This document shows, one piece after another, positions 10,659 through 24,207 of a stretch of 40,000 nt of DNA. The position numbers were made by a program, and so were the translations under genes. The stretch lies in NCBI RefSeq assembly GCF_000091045.1, contig NC_006692.1:1-40000 (forward strand). The letters are read 5' to 3'. The DNA comes from Cryptococcus deneoformans JEC21 (Eukaryota; Basidiomycota; Tremellomycetes; Tremellales; Cryptococcaceae). Under the pieces are notes generated by a model. It saw nothing but the letters and a program-made list of their open reading frames with translations, did not search any database and was not told where the DNA came from. The first letter of the stretch is position 1. Every line of letters begins with the position of its first letter.

Positions 10659-12569
10659 ATGGTGAAGAGATTATTACAGGGGCTGAATTTGGGTGCTGGC
10701 TTGGCGGTGAAATGGTATGCCTTCGTATTTCTACGCCTGGTAAGTTTCTTTTTTATTGATTGTATCATACGAATACGAGTAATTGACGAACCTTGCGCCG
10801 GGAAAAGCTTCCCGCTGGACCTCGATATCTCCCAACTATTTTGAGCTGTACTTTAATGTACCTCGCATCTTACTTCTCACTTCGCTCCCTTGCTCAAAAA
10901 CCAATTCGGACGTCGATTATCACGCCCATCCTAGTTCTTGGTGGACTTTACCATCCCATGTATCGTCTTCTCTCGACGGTTGGTGCTTTGGTCACCTTGA
11001 TAGCTCCGCTTATGTCGTACGACTTTGTCTACCGCACCCATTTACTACATCCGTCACTACACATATCCTTCGCTCGGGTTGGCTGGGTAACAGAAACGTC
11101 GGCCAGCCTCTTATTTCGATCTACCTTCCCAGATCGAATCGGCGTATCCTATTGGCCTTCTCACAATGACAGCGCCGTCTCACATGTCGGACTTTCTCAA
11201 TCCAGTGTCAAAACCGACTTCACTTCTCCTCTGTACATCAAAAATCTGCAACCGGGCATCACATACTTTTATAACTCGACTGCCGGCCACAAAGGTTCGT
11301 TCACTACTAGACGATCACAACATGATCAGAAGCAATTCAGCATTCTGAGTACAAGCTGCCAAAAGCCCAACTGGCCCTATAATCCTCTGTCTCATTCGTT
11401 GGCAATTAATGGTTTAGAACATGTCGATAACGTGGTCCGAAAAATGAAGAGAAAACCGGAAGCGATGCTGTTCTTAGGCGACTTCATCTGTGAGTACCCC
11501 TATCATCGCCTTCTTGGAGCAACTGAAGTGACACCTGACAGATTCAGACCTCCCATATCCCATCGCCGACTATACCACTTCGTACTATCGCCGACTTTAC
11601 CGCCAGATCTACTCCAGCCCATCTTGGACCCCATTTCTGCGTTCAATCCCCTGGCTACACATGTTTGACGACCACGAGATCATCAACGACTACGCCCCTT
11701 CCACTTCTGCCCTTTCCAACATGTTCATAGAAGCCATCGATCCGTTCATAAACTATCAGCAAGTTGTCAACCCTCCCCCGGTCAGCTCCACACAACCGAC
11801 GTACTTCCGCTTTGGAATAGGCGATGTATCATTCTTCGTCTTGGACTGCCGATCATGGCGTTCAGCTCAACCAGCTAGACCTGGATCCAATTCTACAGCT
11901 GGCTTTGGCAACAGGACGATGCTTGGAGAATCACAATTTACGGCAGTCAAAGAATGGGCAGAAGAAGGGACGAGAGATGGAAAATTACTGGTGCTTGTAT
12001 CAGGAGTACCGATTACTCGCAATTGGTCGGAAGGGGATGATGAGATGGACAGTTGGGCTGTGAGTGCACTCTTTTCTCATTTTCCACAGGAGTACAAGCC
12101 TCTTATTGAAGTGTTAGGGTTATCTTGACGAACGTGAGGAGATTCTTGAAATGTTGTGGTCGTCCGGAGGAGCCGTCGTCATCTCCGGCGATCGACATGA
12201 GCACGGTAAGCTCTCCATATCCTTCTCCCTCGCTTTTCTTCTAACCTTCCCTATGCATTAGCAACCACATTATTCCCTCCTCCGCCTACGTCGCCTCACC
12301 TGAGCTCATCGTCCGTCATCGAGTTCTCCACCTCTCCTTTGTCATTTTTTCACCAACCTTGGACCCGAGAATACGTCCCACATCCGGACACTGACATTCC
12401 CATCCATCTGCAATGGCAAGGTGATAGTCGCTTTGGTGTGTTCGAGTTTGATACCACTGGAGAAAGACCGAGAGTCAAGTTTGAATTGATGGTAGATGGT
12501 GAGAAAGAATGGGAGTATGAGTGGGTAAAAGGGGTAGACGTGGTAATTCCGGACGTATGGCAGGCGTAA
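10659..12569 (+). CDS. PhoD-like alkaline phosphatase/phosphodiesterase, membrane-anchored
   Basis: Five exons (10659-10739, 10808-11489, 11542-12059, 12118-12205, 12262-12569) give 558 residues. The first exon encodes MVKRLLQGLNLGAGLAVKWY and joins at phase 0. Several hydrophobic segments lie in about the first 95 residues, after which comes a fibronectin-like region (LYIKNLQPGITYFYN) typical of the PhoD N-domain. The metallophosphatase core shows MLFLGDFIYSDLPYP, MFDDHEIINDY and VVISGDRHEHA, which supply Asp, Asp-Asp-His-Glu and Asp-His metal ligands. PhoD enzymes hydrolyse phosphomonoesters and diesters with Fe/Ca cofactors, usually on the outer face of a membrane. It converges with the next gene. 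A link to phosphate scavenging with the neighbouring transporter is inference. Confidence 0.88.
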
Positions 12570-12878
12570 TGCATACATAAATCTAAAGCGACAAATCTTG
12601 TCAAATGATGGGATTGAACGCATCCATGTGAGAAGAGAATTCATAAGTGGACAAAGGCGGTTTAAGGCGAGTCAGAGGAGACTTGCGACTTTCCGCGAAA
12701 GGACGAAAGATATGTTGTGGAGCTATTGATCTTAGGGTTTGCGATATGCCTTGCTGACAAAAGGCAAGCTCCGGTATAAGCTACATGCATATTTTTGTCC
12801 ATTGAATCTTTATGTTGATATGAATATTTCCCAATGTACGATTGATGGGATCATGTATAACTTATACAACCTACAAAC
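12570..12878. other. Short gap between convergent 3' ends
   Basis: About 309 bp separate the stop codons of the PhoD-like and mutase genes. It should contain both 3' UTRs and terminators; no other feature is visible. Confidence 0.5.
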
Positions 12879-14822
<1,944 letters not shown>

Positions 14823-15481
14823 CCTTCTGTTTTGTTTTCCACGGAAAATGTCAAGGAAAAGAGACAAAATCAAATGTTCGATGCACGTCGTAGAAAGAAA
14901 CCCTCGCATTTTGCTCTGCCCTCAACGGGGCCAAAGCACCAAACCTGTGTTTACACCCAAAAAAAAATGTCTGCGGAGAGGCAATTAGCTGGAATGTCGT
15001 GCCTGTGACGTTTGACACAGTCGAGGGTTATTATACCAGTTTGTCGCGGCCCTTTTTCTTCATTTCTAGACTTTCCAATTATTTCGGACGTCAGTCAACA
15101 ACATCCCCGCAAGTCCCAAATGTACCGTGTAGTTTTGGGTATTAAATAATACTAAATTTTATTGGCTATTTTAACCGTTGATGCCGACGTTTGCAAATTG
15201 AGGTTATGACGGCCATGCATTAACTATGTCCCTCATACTTCAGAGACATAGGGGACTGCAGAAGATGGAAGCTTGCAGGTGGGAATGAAGCGTCGGCCAG
15301 TAGTGTAAATTTAAATGAATGTCGGAAAAAAAAAAGATAAAGAGAAAAAACATAACACAATGAGCTCCTCGCTCGGCATGCAGGCACCATGTAAGTATGC
15401 AAACTAAATATCTAAACGCTTCTATTGCTCTGAAGGGCCTTACTATTTGATTTTGACCACAGTCGAATCGGCGACACTGCT
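14823..15481. promoter_or_regulatory. Divergent promoter region, mutase / CAP10-family gene
   Basis: A 659-bp head-to-head interval. An A-rich tract at about 15325-15352 and AT-rich sequence at 15140-15170 are visible; no specific factor site is claimed. Confidence 0.4.
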
Positions 15482-17144
15482 ATGATAGTTCGCATAACTC
15501 ACGCCTATGTGACAGTCATAGTCTGCGTAACTACATTGATCTTCATTGCCCACATCCACCCCGGCACGAGCTTCTACCTCCCCTTATTACCGAGCTCCTA
15601 TACGACAAATTACTACACGTACACATTTCCCGACCCAGTGGAAGCTGAAAACCGACATCTTACAGAAGAACAATGTCAGGAGAGATATCCTGATCTGTAC
15701 TTGGAGGCCGATCGTGCACAGCAATGGTTTATCTCAAAGGGGGGTATTTCGAAGAAGATGGTCGATGAAGCAGAGGAAGAGGGGAATGCGAGATTGGTCA
15801 TTCTTAACAACCAAGTACGTAAATTGAAGGCTATCCGGTCTCTTTTCGATTCTTCTGAAACTGGCCGAAGCTGATCAGTCACTTGGGGCGACAGCTGTTC
15901 GTAAAGGCGTATAAAGGGGGCATCAACACTCGCACCCAGGCTGCTATTGCTGCGGTATACGGAGCTCTGCTCACAGCGACCGAACCTTTGCCTGATGTCG
16001 AGTGAATCGCTTTGCTATGGTTTATTGCATGTATAACACTGACTTAATGGTATCTTAGCTTTGTTATCCAAACAAGCGATGCCGGAGGTGGAAACCATCC
16101 TCACTTTGCGTTATGCCGCAAAGCGGACCAGAAGGATCTCTGGCTCATGCCTGGTAAGCCTATCATAAATGACTGTCGAAAGTTAGCGTTAATGCAACAT
16201 AGATTTCGGTTTCTTCTCATGGCCCGAGCCAGGAGTTGGATCGTACTCCGAAGTTCGTACTAAAACTCTCGATTACGAGCTCGACATGGGATTAGAAGTA
16301 GACGATAAATTGGATGTTACCAAGTCCGACTGGTTCAACAAGACTCAACAATTATTCTGGAGAGGGTCACCCATGGTCGAAGTTCGCAATGTAAGCCCAA
16401 CTCACCATCCTCCTCCACTTAGGTTTTGATATCAAATTTGACAAGCTGTGCAGGATCTTCTTCGAGCGAGCCAGGATCAACCATGGTCAGACGTTCAGCC
16501 TTTAGATTGGGGAAAGGTCAGCCAAGATGAAGCGGAGAGAATCAAGAACAACGGGGACCTCAAGTCACCTGCCGAGCACTGCAAATACGCCTTCTTAGCT
16601 CATGTGGAAGGATGGGCATACAGTGGAAGATTGAAGTAAGCAGTCCCTATTTCAACGCGACAATAGAAGCTCATAAGGACCTACGATAATTAGATACCTC
16701 CAACAGTGCCGTTCTGTCATCGTCGCCCATCCACTCAAATACATCCAACATTATCACCACCTCCTAAACGGCCGAGATGGTGATCCCAACCAGAACTATG
16801 TTGAAGTACCTCTCCCACTAGAGAAGAATCTCCCAAGAGCCATGGAAGATCTTTTGAAGGAGGAGAACGAAGAGAAAGTACAGAGAATAGCAGATAATAA
16901 TTGGAAGAGTATGAGGCAAGGATGGATCAGCCCGGCGGCCAAGTAAGTGTTTAACCATCTCCAGCATTTATTTTTTTCCAATTGAATGGAAGGGCTGATG
17001 AGGGGTAGTGAATGTTACTACCGACATGCGCTTCGCCAGTATGCTTCGGTACAGACTTTCAAACCGTCATTAGAAGGCCGCGCAGTACCGTATGAAAGCT
17101 TCCTTCTAATGGGAAAAACACATTGGGACCCTCATAGGAAATAG
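15482..17144 (+). CDS. CAP10-family glycosyltransferase (putative xylosyltransferase)
   Basis: Seven exons (15482-15814, 15895-16001, 16059-16153, 16203-16390, 16454-16635, 16694-16942, 17009-17144) give 429 residues. A hydrophobic stretch at residues 6-24 makes a signal anchor, so the enzyme is probably a type II Golgi or ER protein. Family motifs include VIQTSDAGGG, DFGFFSWPEPGVGSY, QQLFWRGSPMVEVRN and HVEGWAYSGRLKYLQQCRSVIVAH, the last being the donor-site region shared with CAP10 and other members of the KDELC/Rumi-like family. Related Cryptococcus proteins include CAP10 and the beta-1,2-xylosyltransferase Cxt1, but which donor and acceptor this one uses is not determined by sequence alone. 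Confidence 0.88.
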
Positions 17145-18018
17145 ACAAATAATATGCATACTTCGTTATAATTATATCGTGAGCTCAGCAGCCGTCTGAG
17201 ATTGTTCCCCAGCAGCCTTTTCTGAACCCATACCATAAGCTGCTGCGTCTTCGATAACGATGCTATTAATAACCTATAACCTATTGATCATTTTAGTCCT
17301 TTCAAAAAGCGGAATAAATTTCCGACACGTCCCGCAACTCCGCATCATTATTATCAGCTTCTGCTGTACTGGTACCACGGAAAAGAATGTACCCCCACCC
17401 CAGACTGTACTCATTCACCGCCGCCAGTATCCAAGGCTCATGGACCTACGTACGCCCCCTGCTCTCTGCGCGCGTCTCAAAAAATTGAGGGGGGGAGTTG
17501 TTGGTGGTGAAGGCCGTTGCTGGAATCAAAGTTACGACATAAATATGAGCGGACCCCTTTGTTTAATTACTAGCAACTAACCAGCAGCTACTAGCGCTCC
17601 TGTATAAAATAAACGTCTTTCTGATTTCTGGGCGCTTAATTCAGCTGACACCCAAGCTTGATTGTAACATCTATAATAGTTATATGGTTGACCTACTGCA
17701 AACAGCTATGATCAGTTGATTGAGATGATGCGGTCCAACTTTGGGGCTACCGCTTTAATATGCATGTATGAAATGGAATGCTCAAATGCAAGAAAATCTC
17801 TGAAGCACATCCCATTTTTTCCCGGCCGTATAACGGAATTTATTAGTTGTGCGTTCCTGGGCCATAGGACCCTGTTTTGACGGGAATGACGCGTGAGCAG
17901 TGGGCCGTAGCAGGTCGTTTTCGAACTTTTTATATTTTCTGACTGCGTGACAACCACAAACTCCTGTTACTTCTCCTATAATCCTCACAAGTTCATACGA
18001 TAAAAAGAAGGCTCAACA
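17145..18018. other. Intergenic, no gene seen
   Basis: About 870 bp with no recognisable exon chain. Open frames on both strands are short and without family likeness. It should contain the 3' UTR of the upstream gene and the promoter of the DUF3431 gene. Confidence 0.5.
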
Positions 18019-19436
18019 ATGAGTTCGTGGGAAGATTCTTTGCCCCAATTGTCACGTATAATGGCGATACTTGATGGACCAGGAGAGAAGATCAGGTCAT
18101 TACCGAAACGCAAGTTAGGCCTACTAGCATGTGGAATAATAAGTGTATTGCTGCTCCTGCATGCCGCCCTCGAGTATGGATTTACTTCAAGAGATACGGT
18201 TCCTTTGTTGGAGTGAGTCTGATGTCTTTATCATGGGGCGAGTCACTGACATCGGTTAAATCAGACCACTGGCTTCGTTTCACGATGGTGGCAGCACGTT
18301 GAAACGTGACTCGTGGATATCGCAAAGCGACTATGATATGTGAGTATCCATATTTTCACCGATATATCAAGCCGACATCTTCCAGTGTTATTTCCCATTA
18401 CGACGAAGATGTCAATATGATGAGAGAAAGTATTGAGAGCGTTTTGCAACGATTACCTTCCAGCAAATCCCACCGAGTTATCATATATTCAAAAGGAGAC
18501 CGCAACAAGGCCGGTTTACGAGAGTTATTAGAGGTTTCGGATGAAGTTGTGGCCATCCCTAACGTGGGACGAGAAGGAGAGACTTATCTCGTAAATATTT
18601 TTCTCCTATATGCGTGTTTTGACCTGGAACGCTGATCGCACGTTAGAAACATATAAGCCGGCACTACAACACGCCCGATACGGGTCTGGCAGGTCATACC
18701 ATCTTCATGCAGGCAAGCTTCCGTTTCTCCCCTCTCTATTTTTCTTTATCTCACCGCTAGCGTCCTTCTCAAAATCTACAGCCACATGTCGCCTGGCACT
18801 GGGTCTTTCTTCCTCGTCTTGAAAACCTTCTCAAACCCAATACCGGGTTCATGTCTTTTGGCCCTTACATCAACCAAACTTGCGGTATGGACTCTTTAAA
18901 CCAGGCTTTCCCCCGTATGGCCGACATCTACAGTGCTTTTAGGGGTGATCTCTGTCCTCCTATACCACAGCTTGTAAGTTTGTTCGCCTTCGTTTTTAGC
19001 TTTGTGAGAGTGAGGGGAAATGAAAGATGAAAAGGGAAGGAAAATGGGGAAACCGGGAAGATGGACGTGCAGGAGGGAGTACACGAAATGATGGTTGACT
19101 AGGGTTACGTTAGGCCACCTGGGCAGGTCAATTCGTAGTCTCCAAAAAGCGTATCCTCGAAAATCAACTCCGTCTATATGAGAACCTCCGAGAAAAATTT
19201 CACGCCCCACCCGAACATTGGATATGGAAGGAAGGATGGTGGAATAGTAAACCTTCAAATCCGACTCTAGGTACGCAGTCTTTCCCATCTCTTGGTACAT
19301 GTGGAACGTCAAGTAATTAGAACGAATAGGACACGCGCTCGAAAGAAGTTGGCCGGTGATATTTGACTGTACAGATTACACAAAGGCGGAGACTTGCGGC
19401 GAAGGGCATGATAAGACGTGCCAGTGTTTAGACTGA
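18019..19436 (+). CDS. DUF3431-family type II membrane protein, possible glycosyltransferase-like
   Basis: Seven exons (18019-18212, 18265-18339, 18386-18590, 18647-18712, 18782-18973, 19114-19270, 19330-19436) give 331 residues. A hydrophobic helix at about residues 36-52 after a basic KRK follows a short cytoplasmic tail, so most of the protein lies in the lumen or outside. The DUF3431 pattern is visible: IVISHYDEDVNMM, YSKGDRN, IPNVGREGETYLKHI, HTIFMQPHVAWHW and AGQFVVSKKRI. The C-terminus is Cys-rich (CTD...TCGE...TCQCLD), suggesting disulfides. Some families with similar layout are glycan-related, but biochemical activity is not established here. The intron after exon 4 begins with GC instead of GT. 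Confidence 0.85.
18713..18781 (+). other. GC-AG intron in the DUF3431 gene
   Basis: The exon ends CAG and the intron begins GCAAGC, running to AG at 18780-18781. Only this junction keeps the conserved HTIFMQPHVAWHW segment in frame. Apart from the C at position 2 the donor is a perfect match to consensus, as expected of GC donors. Confidence 0.8.
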
Positions 19437-19699
19437 ATGGCTAGTATAAGTTTAAAAAGAATTAGACGTTTGTGCGTTAGGCATTATTATTAAATGTATC
19501 TCTAGCGGCGCATTAGAATGTAATACCACGTATAATTTGCTTTTTCAGTACTCATACGGCGCCCAGGCGAACACAAGACCAAAACGACTTAAATAATCGC
19601 CTTCGTTCATAGCAATAGGTGACGATTTTAAGGCGTAGGATACAAGATCATTGTATCGTGCGTTTCATGATACTCCACAAAATACCCTTTTCCGTATCT

Positions 19700-20932
19700 A
19701 TATCTTTTGTTCCTCTATCAACAGCAAGTCTACTTTTAGAAGATAGTGTCTGCGAACACATCAATGCGCTCAATGGCTCATCAGTATCCAGATAGGTACA
19801 ATACTCACCTCCCTTTACCACAATATCCGACCCAGCCATGGACCCCATCCCACCCACCTTATCTAATAAGAACGTAGCAACGAAATCTCCAAGTTCATTG
19901 GCCATGGCAAATCTATTCGTGGTGATTAGCTTTCATCTTGAAGGAGAGAAGGAAGAGAGGGCTGATGGTTGATGACTTACCGGCCGACAGGGGTGCATCT
20001 CTCCCTTCCTTTAACCCAGGTTGAGGCGGTAGAATTTGGAGGATTGGGCTATCATATACATGGAGACGTAGCCCTTTCATTCGAAACAGCTTGTGTAGAG
20101 ATCGAGGTGTGATTGAAAATGCAGAAGGAAATGATGGGACGCACAGGAGAAACTAAGTTGACGGCAACACCAAACCACTTGCCAGTCAAACTCCACGCTC
20201 CACTCAATCACCAAGCATCCCCGCAAGTGATAGATATGGAAAGTACCTTTGCGAGTATCGTGACAGTCCCTTTACTTGCATTATAAGCTGATTATCTCTG
20301 AGGGTTCCAAGCCACGAGCGCCGAGATACTAGATACAAAAAGGATTTGTTTTTTGAGGCCGACGTTCTTCATATTAGCGACATCGATTGGGTCCCTGTCA
20401 GATTTCATGTATACGTGCAGGCCAAGCCAGGATCGAACGAGGGCTCGAGAGAAATAGTATGGGCCAAAGGTGTTGACAGCGAAGATTGATTGGAAGTCCT
20501 CTAAAACGTAAACCGTCAACGATTGTAGATGGCAGATGGGATGAGAATTACATGCCGTTGGTGTTCTCATGAGAGTATTTCCAGAGTGATACCTGCGAAG
20601 TCAATTGTTAAACTTACAATTCATTCCATGACAGAATATTTACTACTCATCAACATTCGCGACGTCGATATCGACATCTCTACTACCGTACTTCTTCTTC
20701 ACCTCCTCAACCAATCCATCCACCTGGATACTTCCCTCGCATTTGAATGCTCTGGTTTTTATCCCCATACTTGTCAGAGAGTTCCTTGGCGACGGACGTG
20801 GCATCCTTCGAAACGTAGCGGATAGCAACTTCTGCGCCACCTTCGGCAAGCCTTGGAGGTTGCAAAACCAATTCCTCGTCCGCCTCCAATGACGAACACG
20901 AGTTTGCCGATGAGGTCGAAGGGGATGGGCAT
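19700..20932 (-). pseudogene. Short-chain dehydrogenase/reductase pseudogene
   Basis: Minus-strand fragments in different frames follow the order of an SDR. The nucleotide-binding motif LVFVIGGGRGIGFATSKA starts after ATG 20932. LAEGGAEVAIRYV continues only after a frame change near 20850. A second change lies near 20735, before VDGLVEEVKKKYG. The splice donor after VANV near 20645 reads ATGAGT where GTGAGT is expected. A further frame change near 20582 precedes WKYSHENTNGM. An in-frame TAA at 20292-20294 sits just before SAYNASKGTV, the catalytic YxxxK. The C-terminal SDR end (AGSDIVVKGG) lies near 19810-19840. At least five lesions make an active product very unlikely. The 3' boundary is approximate. 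Relatives include L-xylulose/sorbose reductases. Confidence 0.8.
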
Positions 20933-21368
20933 GCTGATAAGCGCTGTTGTAAGTGCTGTTGTCGAGACTCCTAAGAAACTTGCAAAGTCACCAGAAGGAT
21001 TAGGAATCAAAAAATGGTGGATGTCGTTGTCATAAAACGAGTTCTATGACCACTCATGGGTCAGGCAAGTTTCCTACCAAATTTCTCGGCACGACTCGAC
21101 AGGCAATTATCTTGTCACAGGTCGTGATATCAGAAGCAAAAAGCAAATAAGCGTTGATGACAGAAATAAAACCGGATGAGAGCGACGAACACACGGCCCG
21201 ACATGCGGTGCCTGTGATGTTTTCTGCCGCATGGTCCGTGCCATATAATTAGGGCGCCCGGGTTGACAATCCAGCAGCATCTGTCATTCGGTAGAATGAA
21301 TCGCCGAGTATAAAAACAACGCAGCTCGAAAAAGCTCGCAATGCACCACCTATTCATTACCTACAACA
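20933..21368. promoter_or_regulatory. Promoter region of the polyol dehydrogenase, shared with the SDR pseudogene
   Basis: A 436-bp divergent interval. TATAAAAA at 21309-21316 lies about 53 bp before the ATG at 21369 and is a good TATA candidate for the intact gene. Confidence 0.5.
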
Positions 21369-22932
21369 ATGACCATTGCGGCTACATCTATCCCTACCAC
21401 CAAGTACGAGGCGCACTACGACCCCACAAAGGTCATTCAGCATCCCGAGTTCCAAACGCTCAGTGAAGATGCTCCTGAGCTTTCCGACCCCAAGCTCAAC
21501 ATCGCCTGTGCGTACAACCCGGCTCATGAGATCCACATGGTCAAGAAGCCTCGATTCGAGCCCGGTCCTGGTGAAGTGACAATCCACGTCCGTGCCACAG
21601 GAATCTGCGGGTACGTTGTTCCTTCCTCCTCCCATATCAAATCGGAACTATTTAAGAAGTTTAATGTTTGATGTAGTTCTGACGTTCACTTCTGGAAACA
21701 CGGCCATATTGGACCTACCATGATTGTCACAGATGAGTGCGGAGCAGGTCATGAATCGGCAGGCGAAATCGTTGCCGTTGGAGAAGGCGTCGCACAATGG
21801 CAGGTCGGTGACAGGGTAGCTGTTGAAGCCGGTGTTCCATGCGGTCTCGCCTCATGTGACCCTTGTCGTACCGGTCGTTACAACGCTTGTCAGTATTCTA
21901 AGTATTCTTTCGAGGTTTGTCCCACTGGAGGTGTTTATGTTTTTTGTCTAGGTCCTGCTGTCGTCTTCTTCTCCACCCCTCCTTACCATGGTACACTCAC
22001 TCGATATCACAATCACCCGGCTGCTTGGTGCCACCGTCTCGCCGATAACGTGTCTTATGAAGAAGGATCCCTGTGTGAGCCTCTTGCAGTGGCGCTGGCC
22101 GGTCTTGACAGGGCTGGTGTGAGATTGGGGGACCCTATTGCCATTTGGTAAGTATACTCCCACCTTGATATCTTCGTTTTCAAGTGCAGCGTTGACCATT
22201 GATAGCGGGGCGGGCCCTATAGGGTTAGTTACTCTTCTTGCTGCGCATGCTGCAGGTTGTACGCCCATTGTCATCACCGATCTCTTCCCATCCCGACTTG
22301 AGTTCGCCAAGAAGCTTCTTCCAACTGTCAAGACTGTACAGATTGAGAAGACTGCAAAGCCCGAAGAGGTTGCGAAGCAGATCAAGGGCGCGGCGGGTAT
22401 GCAGCTTTCGCTTGCATTTGACTGTACAGGAGTGGAGAGCAGTATCAGATCTGCTATCTTCGTAAGTCCTTGCTTGAAAGACATCTTCACAGTTTCTAAC
22501 ACTAACTCTATTGCTTTGACAGTCTGTCAAGTTTGGAGGCAAAGTCTTTGTAATTGGTGTCGGACCTTCAGAGCAAAGCGTGAGTCTTTTCCTTACTTCT
22601 ATTCCCGCCATGAATAGTCAACAGCTAATACTATCTTTGTCAGTACCCATTCGGCTATTGTAGCGCCAACGAGATCGATCTCCAATTCCAGTACAGGTAC
22701 AACAATCAAGTCAGTAATTTCCGCATACCTTATCAAGCTCCCTAGAAAAGCCTTGCTGATGTAAGCCTAAAAACTCCTGCAGTACCCGAAAGCCATTCGA
22801 CTCGTCGCTGGCGGGCTTGTCGACCTGAAACCACTTGTCACCCACCGTTTCGCTTTGAAGGAGGCTGTTAAGGCTTTCCACGTCGCCGCTGATCCCTCTC
22901 AAGGAGCTATCAAGGTTCAGATCCGTGATTAG
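21369..22932 (+). CDS. Zinc-dependent polyol dehydrogenase, L-arabinitol 4-/sorbitol dehydrogenase type
   Basis: The spliced frame runs from [14 protein letters not shown] to [17 protein letters not shown], roughly 390-400 residues. Catalytic zinc ligands are in [15 protein letters not shown] (Cys) and GAGHESAGE (His-Glu); the four-Cys structural zinc site is [17 protein letters not shown], completed across an intron starting at 21889. The nucleotide fold is [15 protein letters not shown] followed by [13 protein letters not shown], with an Asp at the end of the second strand, favouring NAD over NADP. Such enzymes oxidise L-arabinitol to L-xylulose, or sorbitol/xylitol, in pentose and polyol use. 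The neighbouring dead SDR could once have been a partner reductase. The TAG stop is 22930-22932. Confidence 0.9.
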
Positions 22933-23773
22933 TCGGATTAGTCAGTGGATTTTTCGTGATGGTAAAAAGGTGTGATCTTGGCTTGTTAGATAATTAAACA
23001 GTCTTAGAGTTAGGTATACAGTATAGATATCATGGAGTTCTTCCTGAGATTCCAGATGCCATGATCATGAAATTAAATGACATTAAATACAGATTGGAGT
23101 GCAAAGAAGCCCTATATATAGTACAAAAGTCCATTTGGATGAACCTCCCGTCGGGGAAAAAAAATGCAGTTGGCAAATGGTACATGAACGAGCATGTCCT
23201 GTACTCCAAATCGCACCCATACGACAAAAGATGCGACTCAAAACGACCAGGACAGTGGAAACTCACCACTGCCCAGTCCTACCGGCTGGGTCATTATCCC
23301 AAATTTCTTGCCATTTGCCAAAACTGTGGTACGCTAGGTACGCGCATATATGTCCGAAAAATACGTTCAACCGTACCGTTAGCCCATTTTAGTTCCTTTT
23401 TAGCGAATCAATTGTGATGACAAGCGCACTCAAAATCTGGGAAGATGCAAGGAGGTACGGTTCGGTGTACATAGCATAGAGGAGCATATCACATAGGTTT
23501 AACATACGTCTATCGCTTGTCCATCTCTCTCTTTCCATTTTCATCCCAATAAATTTGATACTCGCTCTATATGATCGATCCGCAACCGGCGCCTTGCAAG
23601 CCACAGCTCGCATTTCGGGTTTCGGCTGAGTCAAAAATAGAGAGCATTAGACTTCCAACAATCCTTCTACGTGCACCATTCAACGACAGAGACGTACCAG
23701 TATACTAATATCAAAACCAAAAAATAATCCCCGATGGAAGCCTGGACATTAGGCTGAATGGTATAACCCATCT

Positions 23774-23811
23774 TCTTACAGCTTACAGGCAGCTTACAGC
23801 TTCCAGCTTAG
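23774..23811 (+). repeat. Short direct repeats of CTTACAG / CTTCCAG type
   Basis: CTTACAG occurs three times within this stretch, followed by CTTCCAG and CTTAGAG. The spacing is irregular (8-13 bp). Function unknown; it could be replication slippage. Confidence 0.5.
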
Positions 23812-24080
23812 AGAAGCGACAGGTACATGGCGGTGCAGGGTCGGGTACCGGATACGTATAGTGTGGGGAGAAAGAGGGGAGACAGAGGGGTAATGAGGAG
23901 GGCTGGGGCTTTAGGGTTACAAACGGTTACTTACGGGATCGATGAATGACGTTTCTTCATCGAAATCTGAGACCCAACGGTACTCTGTCCACGAGCCAAG
24001 AATCTTTTACGTGCTATTTTTATACCCCCTTCCGTACCTTAGGATCTCTGCATTGCAAGACAGCGGAAATCACCTCAATC

Positions 24081-24207
24081 AGATAAGTATGATTGGAAGA
24101 TGTCAGTGAAAATAGGGAAAAAAGATAGATAACGACGACGGTACCTTGCTGCGACTCGGCCGACAAAGTCATCAGGAACGGGCTAAGTTCTCGAAGTTGT
24201 TATCAGA
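24081..24207. promoter_or_regulatory. Cluster of GATA-factor cores upstream of the ferric reductase
   Basis: AGATAAG begins at 24081, GATAGATAA lies around 24124-24132, and CAGATAG lies near 24203. Cir1, the main iron regulator of Cryptococcus, is a GATA-type factor. The cores are short and about 1 kb from the ATG, so this is a weak prediction. Confidence 0.25.

Noticed and set aside
21948..22502. Minus-strand open frame of 184 codons
   Set aside because: Antisense to the polyol dehydrogenase exons, no recognisable motif.
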